A stretch of DNA of 64,000 nucleotides from an uncultured SAR86 cluster bacterium (GTDB taxonomy: Bacteria; Pseudomonadota; Gammaproteobacteria; Magnimaribacterales; D2472): positions 39,320-103,319 of the forward strand of contig CACBPT010000002.1 of assembly GCA_902541245.1 (NCBI GenBank), in the 5' to 3' direction. The translations under genes and the position numbers were made by a program. The notes beneath the pieces are model-generated. The model did no database searches, was not told the DNA's origin, and saw only the letters and a program-made list of their open reading frames with translations. This document shows, in pieces, positions 1 through 8,256 of this stretch; within the stretch, counting starts at the first letter, position 1; each line of letters opens with the position of its first letter.

Positions 1-283
1 TCGCCCCTATTTGTGTAGATGATACTTCACCATTTTTAAATATTATAAGTGTTGGAATTGACCTAACACCATATTGAACAGCTAGTTCTTGATTAGAATC
101 AACATCCATTTTGCAAACTTTAACTGAGCCAACCATTGCATTAGCAACTTCTTCTACAGTTGGTGCTAGTTGTTTACATGGTCCACACCATTCAGCCCAG
201 AAATCAACTAAAACCGGTTGCTCAGAGTCAATAACCTCTTGATTAAAATTTTCAGAAGTCAGCTCTTTAACATTTTCACTCAT
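1..283 (-). CDS. trxA: Thioredoxin (N-terminal part, cut by window edge)
   Basis: Small cytoplasmic dithiol reductant. The reading starts at the ATG ending at 283 and gives about 94 residues before the window ends, so the C-terminus is missing. Visible are the start MSENVKELTSENF, the beta-strand VLVDFWAEWCGPCK with the redox pair CGPC, the buried Lys/Asp stretch KMDVDSNQELAVQYGV and the cis-proline loop RSIPTLIIFKNG, all in canonical thioredoxin positions. Its ATG overlaps the hemB stop (ATGA), so it is the last visible gene of the minus-strand operon and is probably translationally coupled to hemB. The active site is typical of TrxA rather than of TlpA- or DsbA-type proteins, and there is no signal peptide. 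Only the missing C-terminal third is unverified. Confidence 0.96.
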   Translation of the reverse strand, partial: MSENVKELTSENFNQEVIDSEQPVLVDFWAEWCGPCKQLAPTVEEVANAMVGSVKVCKMDVDSNQELAVQYGVRSIPTLIIFKNGEVSSTQIGA

Positions 284-1272
284 GAATTTAGCTCCACCGC
301 TATTTGTTTTGCAGCATAGCTGAGAATGGCATTTGCACCAGCTCTTTTGCAACACATTAAAGATTCTAGCATAACATCTTTATCAAGCCACCCTTTCTCA
401 ATGCTCAATTGAAGCATTGAATATTCTCCGCTAACTTGATAAACAAAAGTTGGGACCTGAAATTTTGATTTAATTGAATGCACAACATCAAGATAAGCAG
501 TTCCAGGTTTAACCATTACTATATCAGCTCCTTCTTCTATATCCATCCCTACTTCATGAAGAGCTTCATCGAGATTTGCAAAATTCATTTGATATGTTTT
601 CTTCGAAGCCTTACCTAGATTTGCAGCTGATCCAACGGCCTCTCTGAATGGACCATAAAAACTAGAAGCATATTTGGCAGCATAAGATAAGATAATCGTA
701 TCAAAAAATTTATTCGATTCTAAGGTATCCCTAATAGCCTTTATTCTTCCATCCATCATATCTGATGGAGCTATAATATCAGCGCCAGATTGCGCTAACA
801 GCAAAGCTTGATCTTGCAGTAATTTAACAGTTTCATCATTCTCGACCCTTCCATTCATCAAAAGTCCGTCGTGCCCATGATCTGTATATGGATCAAGTGC
901 AACATCTGCAATTTTAATAATGTCTGGAAATCTTTCTGCTAAGCCAGTTAATGCTAAACATACTATATTGCTTTCATCTAATGCGTATGATCCATCTTTA
1001 TCTTTTTTGCCTGCATCAATTGCGGGAAAAATGGCGATTGATTTAATTCCTACTTGGGTTAGTGCTTCTACCTCGAAGTACAAAGAATCTAAATTATGCC
1101 TATGTATCCTAGGCATAGATGGTATTTCAATTTTATCTTCAGATTGATCGGCTATAAAAATTGGTTGAATTAGATCGTCAGTGTTTAAATTATTCTCAGC
1201 AATTAAGTCTCTTAAAAAACTTTTTGCGCGAGTTCTGCGCAACCTTGTTTGAGGATATGTTCTTTTAATCAT
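280..1272 (-). CDS. hemB: Delta-aminolevulinic acid dehydratase (porphobilinogen synthase)
   Basis: Condenses two 5-aminolevulinate molecules to porphobilinogen in haem synthesis; cytoplasmic. At 330 residues it has normal family length. The two active-site lysines are present: K200 in SYAAKYASSF and the Schiff-base K255 in VMVKPGTAYLD. The metal loop reads DVALDPYTDHGHDG (residues 123-136). The three cysteines of the zinc-dependent enzymes are replaced by A125, D127 and D135, which is the pattern of the Mg/K-dependent class, so it probably does not need catalytic zinc. It lies 5 bp after ilvD and overlaps trxA by 4 bp, hence a shared transcript. Confidence 0.97.
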   Translation of the reverse strand: MIKRTYPQTRLRRTRAKSFLRDLIAENNLNTDDLIQPIFIADQSEDKIEIPSMPRIHRHNLDSLYFEVEALTQVGIKSIAIFPAIDAGKKDKDGSYALDESNIVCLALTGLAERFPDIIKIADVALDPYTDHGHDGLLMNGRVENDETVKLLQDQALLLAQSGADIIAPSDMMDGRIKAIRDTLESNKFFDTIILSYAAKYASSFYGPFREAVGSAANLGKASKKTYQMNFANLDEALHEVGMDIEEGADIVMVKPGTAYLDVVHSIKSKFQVPTFVYQVSGEYSMLQLSIEKGWLDKDVMLESLMCCKRAGANAILSYAAKQIAVELNS

Positions 1273-1277
1273 TTAAG

Positions 1278-2939
1278 TTAATCAGTAATAGCGCCTTTAG
1301 AAGCTGATTGAACAGTCTTTTTATATTTTGCTAGTACACCACTTTTTGGGGACGAATTAGGATTTTTCCATAAATCTGCTCTTTTTTTCATTTCATTTTC
1401 AGAAATATTGAGTTCTAAAATATCCTTATTTGCGTCAATGGTAATCTCATCTCCATCTTCTATTAGAGCAATAGGGCCACCTAATTCTGCCTCAGGACTT
1501 ATATGACCAACTACAAAACCATGAGTACCACCTGAAAATCTTCCATCAGTAATAAAAGCAACTCTATCTCCCAAACCCTGTCCCATGATTGCAGATGTTG
1601 GCTTAAGCATTTCTCTCATGCCAGGACCACCTTGGGGACCCTCAAACCTTATAACAACAACATCTCCATCTTTAATCTTCTTATCAAGAATTGCTGTCAT
1701 TCCCTCTTCCTCAGAATTAAAGACTCTGGCATTTCCAGTGAAAACAGTCCCTTCTTTGCCAGTAATTTTTGCTACGGCTCCTTCTGGAGCTAAATTTCCG
1801 TAAAGCACCCTTAGGTGACTTGAATCCTTTACGGGATTATTCAATGGCATGATAATCTTTTGATTGCTAGGATAAGGATTTACATCCTTGAGATTTTCTT
1901 CTAATGTTTTACCAGTTACGGTCATGCAATCTCCATGCAAAAGATTATTATCAAGCATAGTTTTCATCATGGGAGTAATTCCACCTATTTCGTTTAATTG
2001 AGACATAAAGTGATCGCCAAAAGGTTTAATGTCTGCTAATACAGGAGTCACTTTTCCAATCCTAGTAAAATCATCTAGATCTAAGTCAACGCCTATGCAA
2101 TGAGCAATTGCAATGAGATGTAAGACAGCATTTGTTGATCCTCCAAGCGCAATTACAACTGCTATAGAATTTTCAAAAGCTTTTTTTGTCATGATATCAC
2201 TTGGTTTTAAATCAAGATCAAGTAAACGTTTTATTGCTTCCCCAGCATTTTGACAATCTACTTTTTTATCATCAGACACTGCATCCTGACTGCTACTTCC
2301 TGGCAAACTCATCCCCAATGCTTCAATGCTTGATGCCATGGTATTTGCTGTATACATACCTCCACAAGATCCTGGTCCCACGACTGAAACTTCTTCAATA
2401 GCTATTAGCTCATCCTCAGTTATATCTCCTTTTGCATATTCGCCAACTTTTTCAGAAACTGTTACATAATCTGTATTTATAGAACTTGGCCGAATGGATC
2501 CTCCATAGATGAAAATTGAGGGTCTATCTAGTCTTGCTAATCCCATAAGTGCTCCAGGCATATTCTTATCACACCCACCGATTGCAATAACTCCATCATA
2601 ACCAAGGCATCCAACAACAGTTTCAATTGAATCTGCAATAACTTCCCTAGAAACTAATGAAAATTTCATACCTTGTGTACCCATAGATATCCCATCAGAT
2701 ACAGTAATAGTATTAAAAAGAACTCCTTTGCATCCCGATGCATCTATTGAGCTTTCAACGAGATCAGCTAGCTCATTGATATGCATATTACAGGGTGTGA
2801 CTTTTGACCAAGTCGAAGCAATGCCAACTAATGGTTTTGAGAAATCAGCTGTTTCAAAACCAACACCTCTAAGCATTGATCGAGACGCGGCCTGAAAGGG
2901 TCCGTCTACTAAATTCCTTGAATGTTTTCTATTAGACAT
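1278..2939 (-). CDS. ilvD: Dihydroxy-acid dehydratase
   Basis: Dehydrates 2,3-dihydroxy-isovalerate and -methylvalerate to the 2-oxo acids, the penultimate step of valine and isoleucine synthesis. The 553-residue chain spans the IlvD/Edd fold. Candidate Fe-S cysteines are C50 (TPCNMH), C123 (GGCDKNMPG) and C192 ([10 protein letters not shown]). The C-terminal signature [19 protein letters not shown] and the [10 protein letters not shown] segment are intact. Edd (phosphogluconate dehydratase) is the closest alternative, but the length and the [10 protein letters not shown] signature favour IlvD. It sits 2 bp downstream of the ABC ATPase gene and 5 bp upstream of hemB. No other branched-chain synthesis gene is in the window, so the operon mixes functions. 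Confidence 0.96.
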   Translation of the reverse strand: MSNRKHSRNLVDGPFQAASRSMLRGVGFETADFSKPLVGIASTWSKVTPCNMHINELADLVESSIDASGCKGVLFNTITVSDGISMGTQGMKFSLVSREVIADSIETVVGCLGYDGVIAIGGCDKNMPGALMGLARLDRPSIFIYGGSIRPSSINTDYVTVSEKVGEYAKGDITEDELIAIEEVSVVGPGSCGGMYTANTMASSIEALGMSLPGSSSQDAVSDDKKVDCQNAGEAIKRLLDLDLKPSDIMTKKAFENSIAVVIALGGSTNAVLHLIAIAHCIGVDLDLDDFTRIGKVTPVLADIKPFGDHFMSQLNEIGGITPMMKTMLDNNLLHGDCMTVTGKTLEENLKDVNPYPSNQKIIMPLNNPVKDSSHLRVLYGNLAPEGAVAKITGKEGTVFTGNARVFNSEEEGMTAILDKKIKDGDVVVIRFEGPQGGPGMREMLKPTSAIMGQGLGDRVAFITDGRFSGGTHGFVVGHISPEAELGGPIALIEDGDEITIDANKDILELNISENEMKKRADLWKNPNSSPKSGVLAKYKKTVQSASKGAITD

Positions 2940-2941
2940 AA

Positions 2942-4540
2942 TTAAACAGTTGAATAACGCAATGCTGCATTAAGAAGTTTATCAGTATAGACTTCTTCTG
3001 GGTTTGAGAAAACTTGTTTTGCTGGTCCTGACTCAACAATGTATCCATTTTGCATCACAAATATGTAATCCGACATTGATTGAACAACCTTCAAGTCGTG
3101 GCTAATAAACAAGTAAGTCATTTTAAAGTCTGTTTGAATATTCTTTAAAAGCTCAATTATCTGCATTTGAATTGATCTATCTAGTGCAGAAGTAGGCTCA
3201 TCTAAAATCATAAATGATGGATTTAGTATTAAAGACCTGGCAATTGCAATTCTTTGCCTTTGTCCACCTGAAAATTCGTGAGGATATTTAAATCTATCGT
3301 CTGGATTAATCTCAACTGACTTCAAAGCTTCAGCAATACGTTCGTCTTTTTGATTTTTTTTAAGATTAAAGTGAACGTCAAGGCCTTCACCAACTATCTC
3401 TCCTATTGTCATTCTTGGTGAAAGAGACCCATATGGATCTTGAAATACAATTTGAATATCTTTTTTGATTAATTTTGATTCTCTTGAATTTAATTGACCG
3501 ATATTACGACCTTCAAAAAGAACTGAACCTTTGAAATCAATCAGTCCTGCTAAAGCTTTCCCAAGTGTTGATTTACCAGATCCAGACTCGCCAACTAATC
3601 CAATTGTTGATTGTCTTGGTATAGAAAAATTCACATCTTTAACAGCATGAAAGAATTCTTTCTTAAAAAAATTTTTGTTTGGTAAAGGATAAAAAATATT
3701 CAGATCCTTAACATCAATAAATGATTTTTTTTCAGTTAATGTCTCTTTTTTTGCCTTCGGTTCTGAATCAATAAGTTTTTTTGTATAGGCATGTTGCGGA
3801 CTTGAAAAAACAGTCTTTGTATCTCCCTGCTCCACAACCACTCCATCCTGCATTACTGTAATAGTGTCAGAAAATTTTTGAATTAATCCTAAATCATGAG
3901 TGATGAATAATATTGACATTCCTATTTCATTTTTTAACTTGATCATTAAGTCTAATATTTGAGCCTGGATTGTTACATCAAGTGCAGTAGTTGGTTCATC
4001 AGCAATTAGTAATTTAGGTTTGTTTGCAAGGGCCATGGCAATCATAATTCTCTGCCGCTGACCACCAGAAAGCTCATGTGGATATGAGTCGAACCTTCTA
4101 TCAACATCCGGGATCTCAACCAAACCCATTAAATTTTTTGCCTCTAAAATAGCATCATGCTTGTATTGTTTTTTATGCAATAAAATAGATTCTACAATTT
4201 GATCTCCAACTTTATGATATGGATTAAGTGAAGTCATTGGTTCTTGAAAAATCATTGAAATCTTATTCCCTCTAATCTTTCTTAAAGATTTTTTATTAGC
4301 ACTTAGTATTTCCTCACCATCAAATTCAATTGATGATTTCTCTCCATATGATGCCTTAGGCTCTTGAAGCAAGCGCATAATTGACATTGCTGTAACTGAT
4401 TTGCCAGACCCAGATTCTCCAACTAAACCAACAATCTGATTTTTTTCAATCAGCAAATTAAAGTTCTTCACTGCAGAAAATTTACTTTTTCTAACTTGAA
4501 AATTTACGTACAAATTTGAAATTTTAAGTAAAGGAGTCAT
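2942..4540 (-). CDS. Double ABC transporter ATPase (oligopeptide/YejF-type DppD-DppF fusion)
   Basis: Cytoplasmic ATPase of a peptide-type ABC importer, with two complete nucleotide-binding domains in one 532-aa chain. Domain 1 (about 1-255) has Walker [10 protein letters not shown], signature LSGGQRQRI and Walker [13 protein letters not shown]. Domain 2 (about 275-530) has [18 protein letters not shown] and [12 protein letters not shown]. Each domain carries the extra C-terminal segment of the Opp/Dpp family. This fused layout is that of YejF/GsiA-like ATPases. No permease or binding-protein gene is nearby, so the partner membrane subunits must be encoded elsewhere. It follows the esterase gene with no gap and precedes ilvD by 2 bp. 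The substrate cannot be told from sequence. Confidence 0.9.
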   Translation of the reverse strand: MTPLLKISNLYVNFQVRKSKFSAVKNFNLLIEKNQIVGLVGESGSGKSVTAMSIMRLLQEPKASYGEKSSIEFDGEEILSANKKSLRKIRGNKISMIFQEPMTSLNPYHKVGDQIVESILLHKKQYKHDAILEAKNLMGLVEIPDVDRRFDSYPHELSGGQRQRIMIAMALANKPKLLIADEPTTALDVTIQAQILDLMIKLKNEIGMSILFITHDLGLIQKFSDTITVMQDGVVVEQGDTKTVFSSPQHAYTKKLIDSEPKAKKETLTEKKSFIDVKDLNIFYPLPNKNFFKKEFFHAVKDVNFSIPRQSTIGLVGESGSGKSTLGKALAGLIDFKGSVLFEGRNIGQLNSRESKLIKKDIQIVFQDPYGSLSPRMTIGEIVGEGLDVHFNLKKNQKDERIAEALKSVEINPDDRFKYPHEFSGGQRQRIAIARSLILNPSFMILDEPTSALDRSIQMQIIELLKNIQTDFKMTYLFISHDLKVVQSMSDYIFVMQNGYIVESGPAKQVFSNPEEVYTDKLLNAALRYSTV

Positions 4541-5563
4541 TTAAATAAAATTTTTGTAGGATTTAATAATATCTAGCGCAGCAATTTTTGCTGACTTCAG
4601 TGCGGTTAGATTAACAAAACCATGAATAAGATGAGGATAATGAATTTGCTCCACATAATTTCCTGAGTTATTAATCTGCCTCGCATAAGCTTCGCCTTCA
4701 TCACACAGAGGATCAAATCCTACTGTTATAATCAATGTCTTTGGCAATGCAACATCTGGATCAATAGTTAAGTTAAAAGTTGGATCGGCATGATTACTAT
4801 CTGATGCCATAAGCTGCTTCCAAAACCAAATCATAAAATTCTGACCTAAAAAAAAGCCTTTGCTAAACTCGACTTGTGATTTTGAATTACATAAGGGATC
4901 TGTCATTGGATATATTAAACATTGAGAATGAGGAAGCTCAAAATTATTAAGAGATCTATATGTTGATAAAGAAGCTGCTAAGTGCCCTCCGGCACTGTCT
5001 CCGCATAAACTAATTTCAGAAATAGGGATGTTTTTTTCTTTAGAGATCCATTCAATAGCAGAATTAGCATCCTCTAGGGCTAATGGGAATTTATTTTCCG
5101 GTGCCAATCTGTATTCTAGAGAAAAAACCCTAGCCTTTAAGTTAGATGAAAGCAATTTAACCCATGCATCATGGGTATTAACGCTTGAAACAACATATCC
5201 TCCTCCATGAAAATATAAAATTATTGTATTAGATTCTAATTTTTCGGGAAGGTATTCCCTGATCATCAGAGTACCCCAATCTTTTTCAATACAATAATCA
5301 ATGGTTTTAATATGCTCCCTAGGTTTTGCATTCAGTGGCAAATCAGATCTACCATTTTCAACCTTTTCTCTTAAGTCTTCTACTGAATTATGAGAATCCG
5401 GATCCTCAAATGAATTATTTTGCAATGAAAGGAGGCCAAGAAATATTTGTGTTTGATAATCTAGTATTTGATTATTAACTATAATTTTTTTCTGCAAAGT
5501 AAGACATTTTAAAAGCCAAGTTGGAAGAGCAAAAAAAATCTTTAAAAATATTTTTATAATCAC
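4541..5563 (-). CDS. Alpha/beta hydrolase, hormone-sensitive-lipase (esterase) family
   Basis: Probable carboxylesterase acting on small acyl esters. The 340-residue protein shows the HSL-family oxyanion motif HGGGYVVSS, the nucleophile elbow GDSAGGHLAAS, an acid region TVGFDPLCDEG and the catalytic histidine in YPHLIHGFVNL. A hydrophobic N-terminus (about 20 residues: IKIFLKIFFALPTWLLKCL) suggests membrane association or an uncleaved signal. It is the first gene of the minus-strand operon leading to trxA. The 22-bp gap to the divergent dsbD-alpha gene must hold both start regions. The physiological substrate is unknown. Confidence 0.88.
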   Translation of the reverse strand: MIIKIFLKIFFALPTWLLKCLTLQKKIIVNNQILDYQTQIFLGLLSLQNNSFEDPDSHNSVEDLREKVENGRSDLPLNAKPREHIKTIDYCIEKDWGTLMIREYLPEKLESNTIILYFHGGGYVVSSVNTHDAWVKLLSSNLKARVFSLEYRLAPENKFPLALEDANSAIEWISKEKNIPISEISLCGDSAGGHLAASLSTYRSLNNFELPHSQCLIYPMTDPLCNSKSQVEFSKGFFLGQNFMIWFWKQLMASDSNHADPTFNLTIDPDVALPKTLIITVGFDPLCDEGEAYARQINNSGNYVEQIHYPHLIHGFVNLTALKSAKIAALDIIKSYKNFI

Positions 5564-5585
5564 TTTATCTTTTTATAATGCATCT

Positions 5586-5999
5586 ATGAAATCAAAAAAA
5601 TTATTATACTCGTTTGTTTTTCTATCCGGATTTATATTTAGTAATCTACTATCTGAAGAAACAGATTTACTAAGTGTTAATGATGCGTTTATATTTAATA
5701 CAGAAATAAAAGAAAACAAAATTATTGCATCATGGGAAATAAAGCCAGGTTATTACCTTTATAAAAAATCAATTTTAATTCAAGATGGTAATAAATTGCT
5801 AAAGCATAGGTTCATAACAAAAAATGAATTAAGGGTAGTTGATGAATTTTTTGGAGAAACTCTTATTTTAAAAGACTTTTTGAAGGTTGATGCTGAGCTT
5901 TTAAGTGATGATAAAAGTTTGTTTAGCAACATAAAAATAGGTTATCAGGGTTGTGCTGAAGGTAAATATTGCTATCCAAAAATACTAAAAAGTCTTTAA
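5586..5999 (+). CDS. Stand-alone DsbD N-terminal (alpha) domain protein
   Basis: Periplasmic immunoglobulin-like domain matching the N-terminal domain of the thiol:disulfide reductase DsbD, which passes electrons to DsbC, DsbG and CcmG. A signal peptide (LLYSFVFLSGFIFSNLLSEE) precedes the DsbD-like pattern DAFIFNTEIKENKIIASWEI then PGYYLYKKSI. The C-terminal pair lies in YQGCAEGKYCYPK, equivalent to the C103/C109 redox pair of E. coli DsbD. At 137 residues it stops right after the alpha domain; the membrane and thioredoxin-like gamma domains are absent and the next gene (aroQ) is unrelated. It may work with a separately encoded CcdA-like protein (inference). The TAA stop is followed by ordinary intergenic sequence, so this does not look like a frameshift. 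Confidence 0.78.
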   Translation: MKSKKLLYSFVFLSGFIFSNLLSEETDLLSVNDAFIFNTEIKENKIIASWEIKPGYYLYKKSILIQDGNKLLKHRFITKNELRVVDEFFGETLILKDFLKVDAELLSDDKSLFSNIKIGYQGCAEGKYCYPKILKSL

Positions 6000-6041
6000 A
6001 TTCGTTTAATTTCATGAAAAAACACTATAAAATCTTTTAAA

Positions 6042-6482
6042 ATGAAAATACTAGTCATACACGGTCCAAATTTAAATCTACTTGGTTTAAGAGAGCCTGA
6101 CGTTTATGGCTCAACTACAATGGAAGAAATTAATCAAGGTTTACTCGATGTAGCAAATTCTAATGATATTGAGATTGAAGCTTTTCAGAGTAACGCAGAG
6201 CATGAAATTGTTACTAAGCTTCAAGAGTCAATTGACCAAATAGACTATATTATTATCAATCCAGGAGCTTTAACTCATACTAGTATTGCAATTCGGGATT
6301 GTTTGCTTGGTATCGGAGTTCCATTTTACGAAGTTCATATATCTAATATTTTTGCAAGAGAAGAGTTTAGACATAAATCTTTTTTTTCAGATATTGCGAG
6401 AGGCGTTATTTGTGGACTTGGAACACAGGGGTATGAACTTGCATTGAGTCACATTATTAAGAGTTTTCAGGATAAAAAATAA
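6042..6482 (+). CDS. aroQ: 3-dehydroquinate dehydratase, type II
   Basis: Third step of the shikimate pathway, dehydrating 3-dehydroquinate. It is 146 residues, the normal length for the dodecameric type II enzyme. Signatures seen are HGPNLNLLGLREPDVYG (with the catalytic tyrosine loop), SNAEHEIV, the NPGALTHTS substrate loop with catalytic histidine, EVHISNIFAREEFR and a terminal GLGTQGYELAL. Its stop overlaps the accB start by one base. The aroQ-accB-accC order is common in gammaproteobacteria. Shikimate kinase, a later step, is encoded at 56091-56618. Confidence 0.97.
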   Translation: MKILVIHGPNLNLLGLREPDVYGSTTMEEINQGLLDVANSNDIEIEAFQSNAEHEIVTKLQESIDQIDYIIINPGALTHTSIAIRDCLLGIGVPFYEVHISNIFAREEFRHKSFFSDIARGVICGLGTQGYELALSHIIKSFQDKK

Positions 6483-6913
6483 TGGATATTCGAAAGATTA
6501 AGAAATTAATTGAAATGCTTCAAGAATCTGATCTAAGTGAAATTGAAATTCAAGAAGGTGAGGATTCAGTTAGGATTTCTAGAGGAAGCACGAAACCCAT
6601 AGAGGTTCAATCAGTGCCTATTGAATCCACAAAAGTAGATATATTATCTAGAAATAATGATGCTGCTGAAAATAGTTCAGGCTCATCTATAAAATCACCA
6701 ATAGTAGGAACTTTTTACAGAAAGCCTGCGCCAGAAAAACCTCCTTTTGTTGATATTGGAAGTCATGTGAATGCTGGAGATGTTGTTTGTATAGTGGAAG
6801 CAATGAAAATGATGAATGAAATAAAATCAGAATTTACTGGTCAAGTTACCGCGATTAATGTTGAGGACGGCTCGCCAGTTGAATTTGATCAATCTCTGAT
6901 AGTCATAGATTAA
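6482..6913 (+). CDS. accB: Biotin carboxyl carrier protein of acetyl-CoA carboxylase
   Basis: Carries the carboxybiotin group between the biotin carboxylase (AccC) and carboxyltransferase in the first step of fatty-acid synthesis. The 143-residue protein has an N-terminal helical segment for AccC contact (1-35), a flexible linker rich in Ser/Glu (about 36-68) and a biotinyl domain (about 70-143). K109 in VEAMKMMNE is the biotinylated lysine. It begins on the last base of aroQ (TAATG) and ends on the first base of accC, so the three genes are tightly coupled. Confidence 0.97.
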   Translation: MDIRKIKKLIEMLQESDLSEIEIQEGEDSVRISRGSTKPIEVQSVPIESTKVDILSRNNDAAENSSGSSIKSPIVGTFYRKPAPEKPPFVDIGSHVNAGDVVCIVEAMKMMNEIKSEFTGQVTAINVEDGSPVEFDQSLIVID

Positions 6914-8256
6914 TGTCAAAAAAAATTTTAATTGCCAATCGAGGAGAAATTGCTCTGCGAGCTCTAAGGGCCTGCAAAGAACTAGAACTTCAAACTGTTG
7001 CAATTCACTCCTCTGGAGACAAAGAACTTAAGCACTTAAGATTAGCAGATGAAACTGTTTGTGTTGGACCCGAAAATCCACTTGAAAGCTACTTAAATAT
7101 TCCAGCAATTCTTTCAGCTGCTGAGTTATCAGGTGCAAATGCAATATATCCAGGATATGGCTTTCTTGCTGAAGATCCTGATTTTTCAGAGAGATGCGAG
7201 GCCAGTGGTTTTATTTTTATAGGACCCTCTTCAAATGTTATCCGAAAAATGGGAGATAAAATTACTGCAAAGGATCTTGCAGAAGATTCAGATATCCCAA
7301 CGGTACCGGGCTATAAGGGTGAAATGCCTGATAATGATGAGGATATAAAAAAAATAGCCAAAAATGTTGGTTATCCTCTCATGATCAAAGCATCAGCCGG
7401 AGGAGGTGGAAGAGGAATGAGAGTTGTGCATGATGAGTCAACGCTAATTTCCTCTATACAACTTACAAGACAGGAAGCAAAGAATGCTTTTGGAAATGAT
7501 ACCGTGTATTTTGAAAAATTTATCAAAAATCCAAGGCATATAGAAGTTCAAATCGTTGCTGACGGAAAAGGTAGTGCTATACATCTTGGAACGAGAGATT
7601 GCAGCATGCAAAGAAGGCATCAAAAGATTATAGAAGAGGCTCCTGCTCTTGATGTTAATGAAGACTCTCTGACTGAAACATTAGAAGCATGTTTAAGGTT
7701 ATGTAAAAATATTGACTACTCAGGTGTTGGAACTCTGGAATTTCTCTATGAGAATGAAAGATTCTATTTCATCGAGATGAATACAAGAATACAGGTTGAG
7801 CATCCTGTATCAGAAATGATTACTGGATTTGATATTGTAAAGGCGCAATTAAAAATTGCTCTTGGTATACCAATAACTCTTGATCAAAAAGAAATTATTG
7901 TTCGGGGTCATGCAATTGAATGCAGGATTAATGCTGAGGATCCTGAAACTTTTGTACCATCACCTGGAGTTATTAGTAAAATGCATCCGCCTGGTGGATT
8001 TGGGGTGAGATTTGATTCTCACATTTATTCAGGATATAAGGTGCCCCCATACTATGACTCTCTACTTGCAAAAATAATTACAACTGCAAACACCAGAAAA
8101 TCATGCATTAAAAGAATGTTAAGTGCCTTAGACGAATTCTTTGTAGAGGGCATAAGCACTAATCATTCTTTGCATCAAAAGCTCTTAAAAGATGAGATAT
8201 TCTGTCAGAATAAACACAATATTAATTATCTTGAAGAATCCTTTATAAAGAAATGA
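6913..8256 (+). CDS. accC: Acetyl-CoA carboxylase, biotin carboxylase subunit
   Basis: ATP-dependent carboxylation of the biotin on AccB, in the ATP-grasp fold. The 447 residues match the family length. Visible are the N-terminal ILIANRGEIALRA, the ATP-grasp glycine loop ASAGGGGRGMR, EKFIKNPRHIEVQI, the metal/bicarbonate site FIEMNTRIQVEHPVSE and the C-terminal PPYYDSLLAKII. It overlaps leuS by 4 bp (ATGA), so the fatty-acid genes run directly into the leuS operon. Confidence 0.98.
   Translation: MSKKILIANRGEIALRALRACKELELQTVAIHSSGDKELKHLRLADETVCVGPENPLESYLNIPAILSAAELSGANAIYPGYGFLAEDPDFSERCEASGFIFIGPSSNVIRKMGDKITAKDLAEDSDIPTVPGYKGEMPDNDEDIKKIAKNVGYPLMIKASAGGGGRGMRVVHDESTLISSIQLTRQEAKNAFGNDTVYFEKFIKNPRHIEVQIVADGKGSAIHLGTRDCSMQRRHQKIIEEAPALDVNEDSLTETLEACLRLCKNIDYSGVGTLEFLYENERFYFIEMNTRIQVEHPVSEMITGFDIVKAQLKIALGIPITLDQKEIIVRGHAIECRINAEDPETFVPSPGVISKMHPPGGFGVRFDSHIYSGYKVPPYYDSLLAKIITTANTRKSCIKRMLSALDEFFVEGISTNHSLHQKLLKDEIFCQNKHNINYLEESFIKK

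Noticed and set aside
920-1147. Plus-strand ORF of 75 codons inside hemB
   Set aside because: Antisense shadow of hemB; no family resemblance, no start signal.
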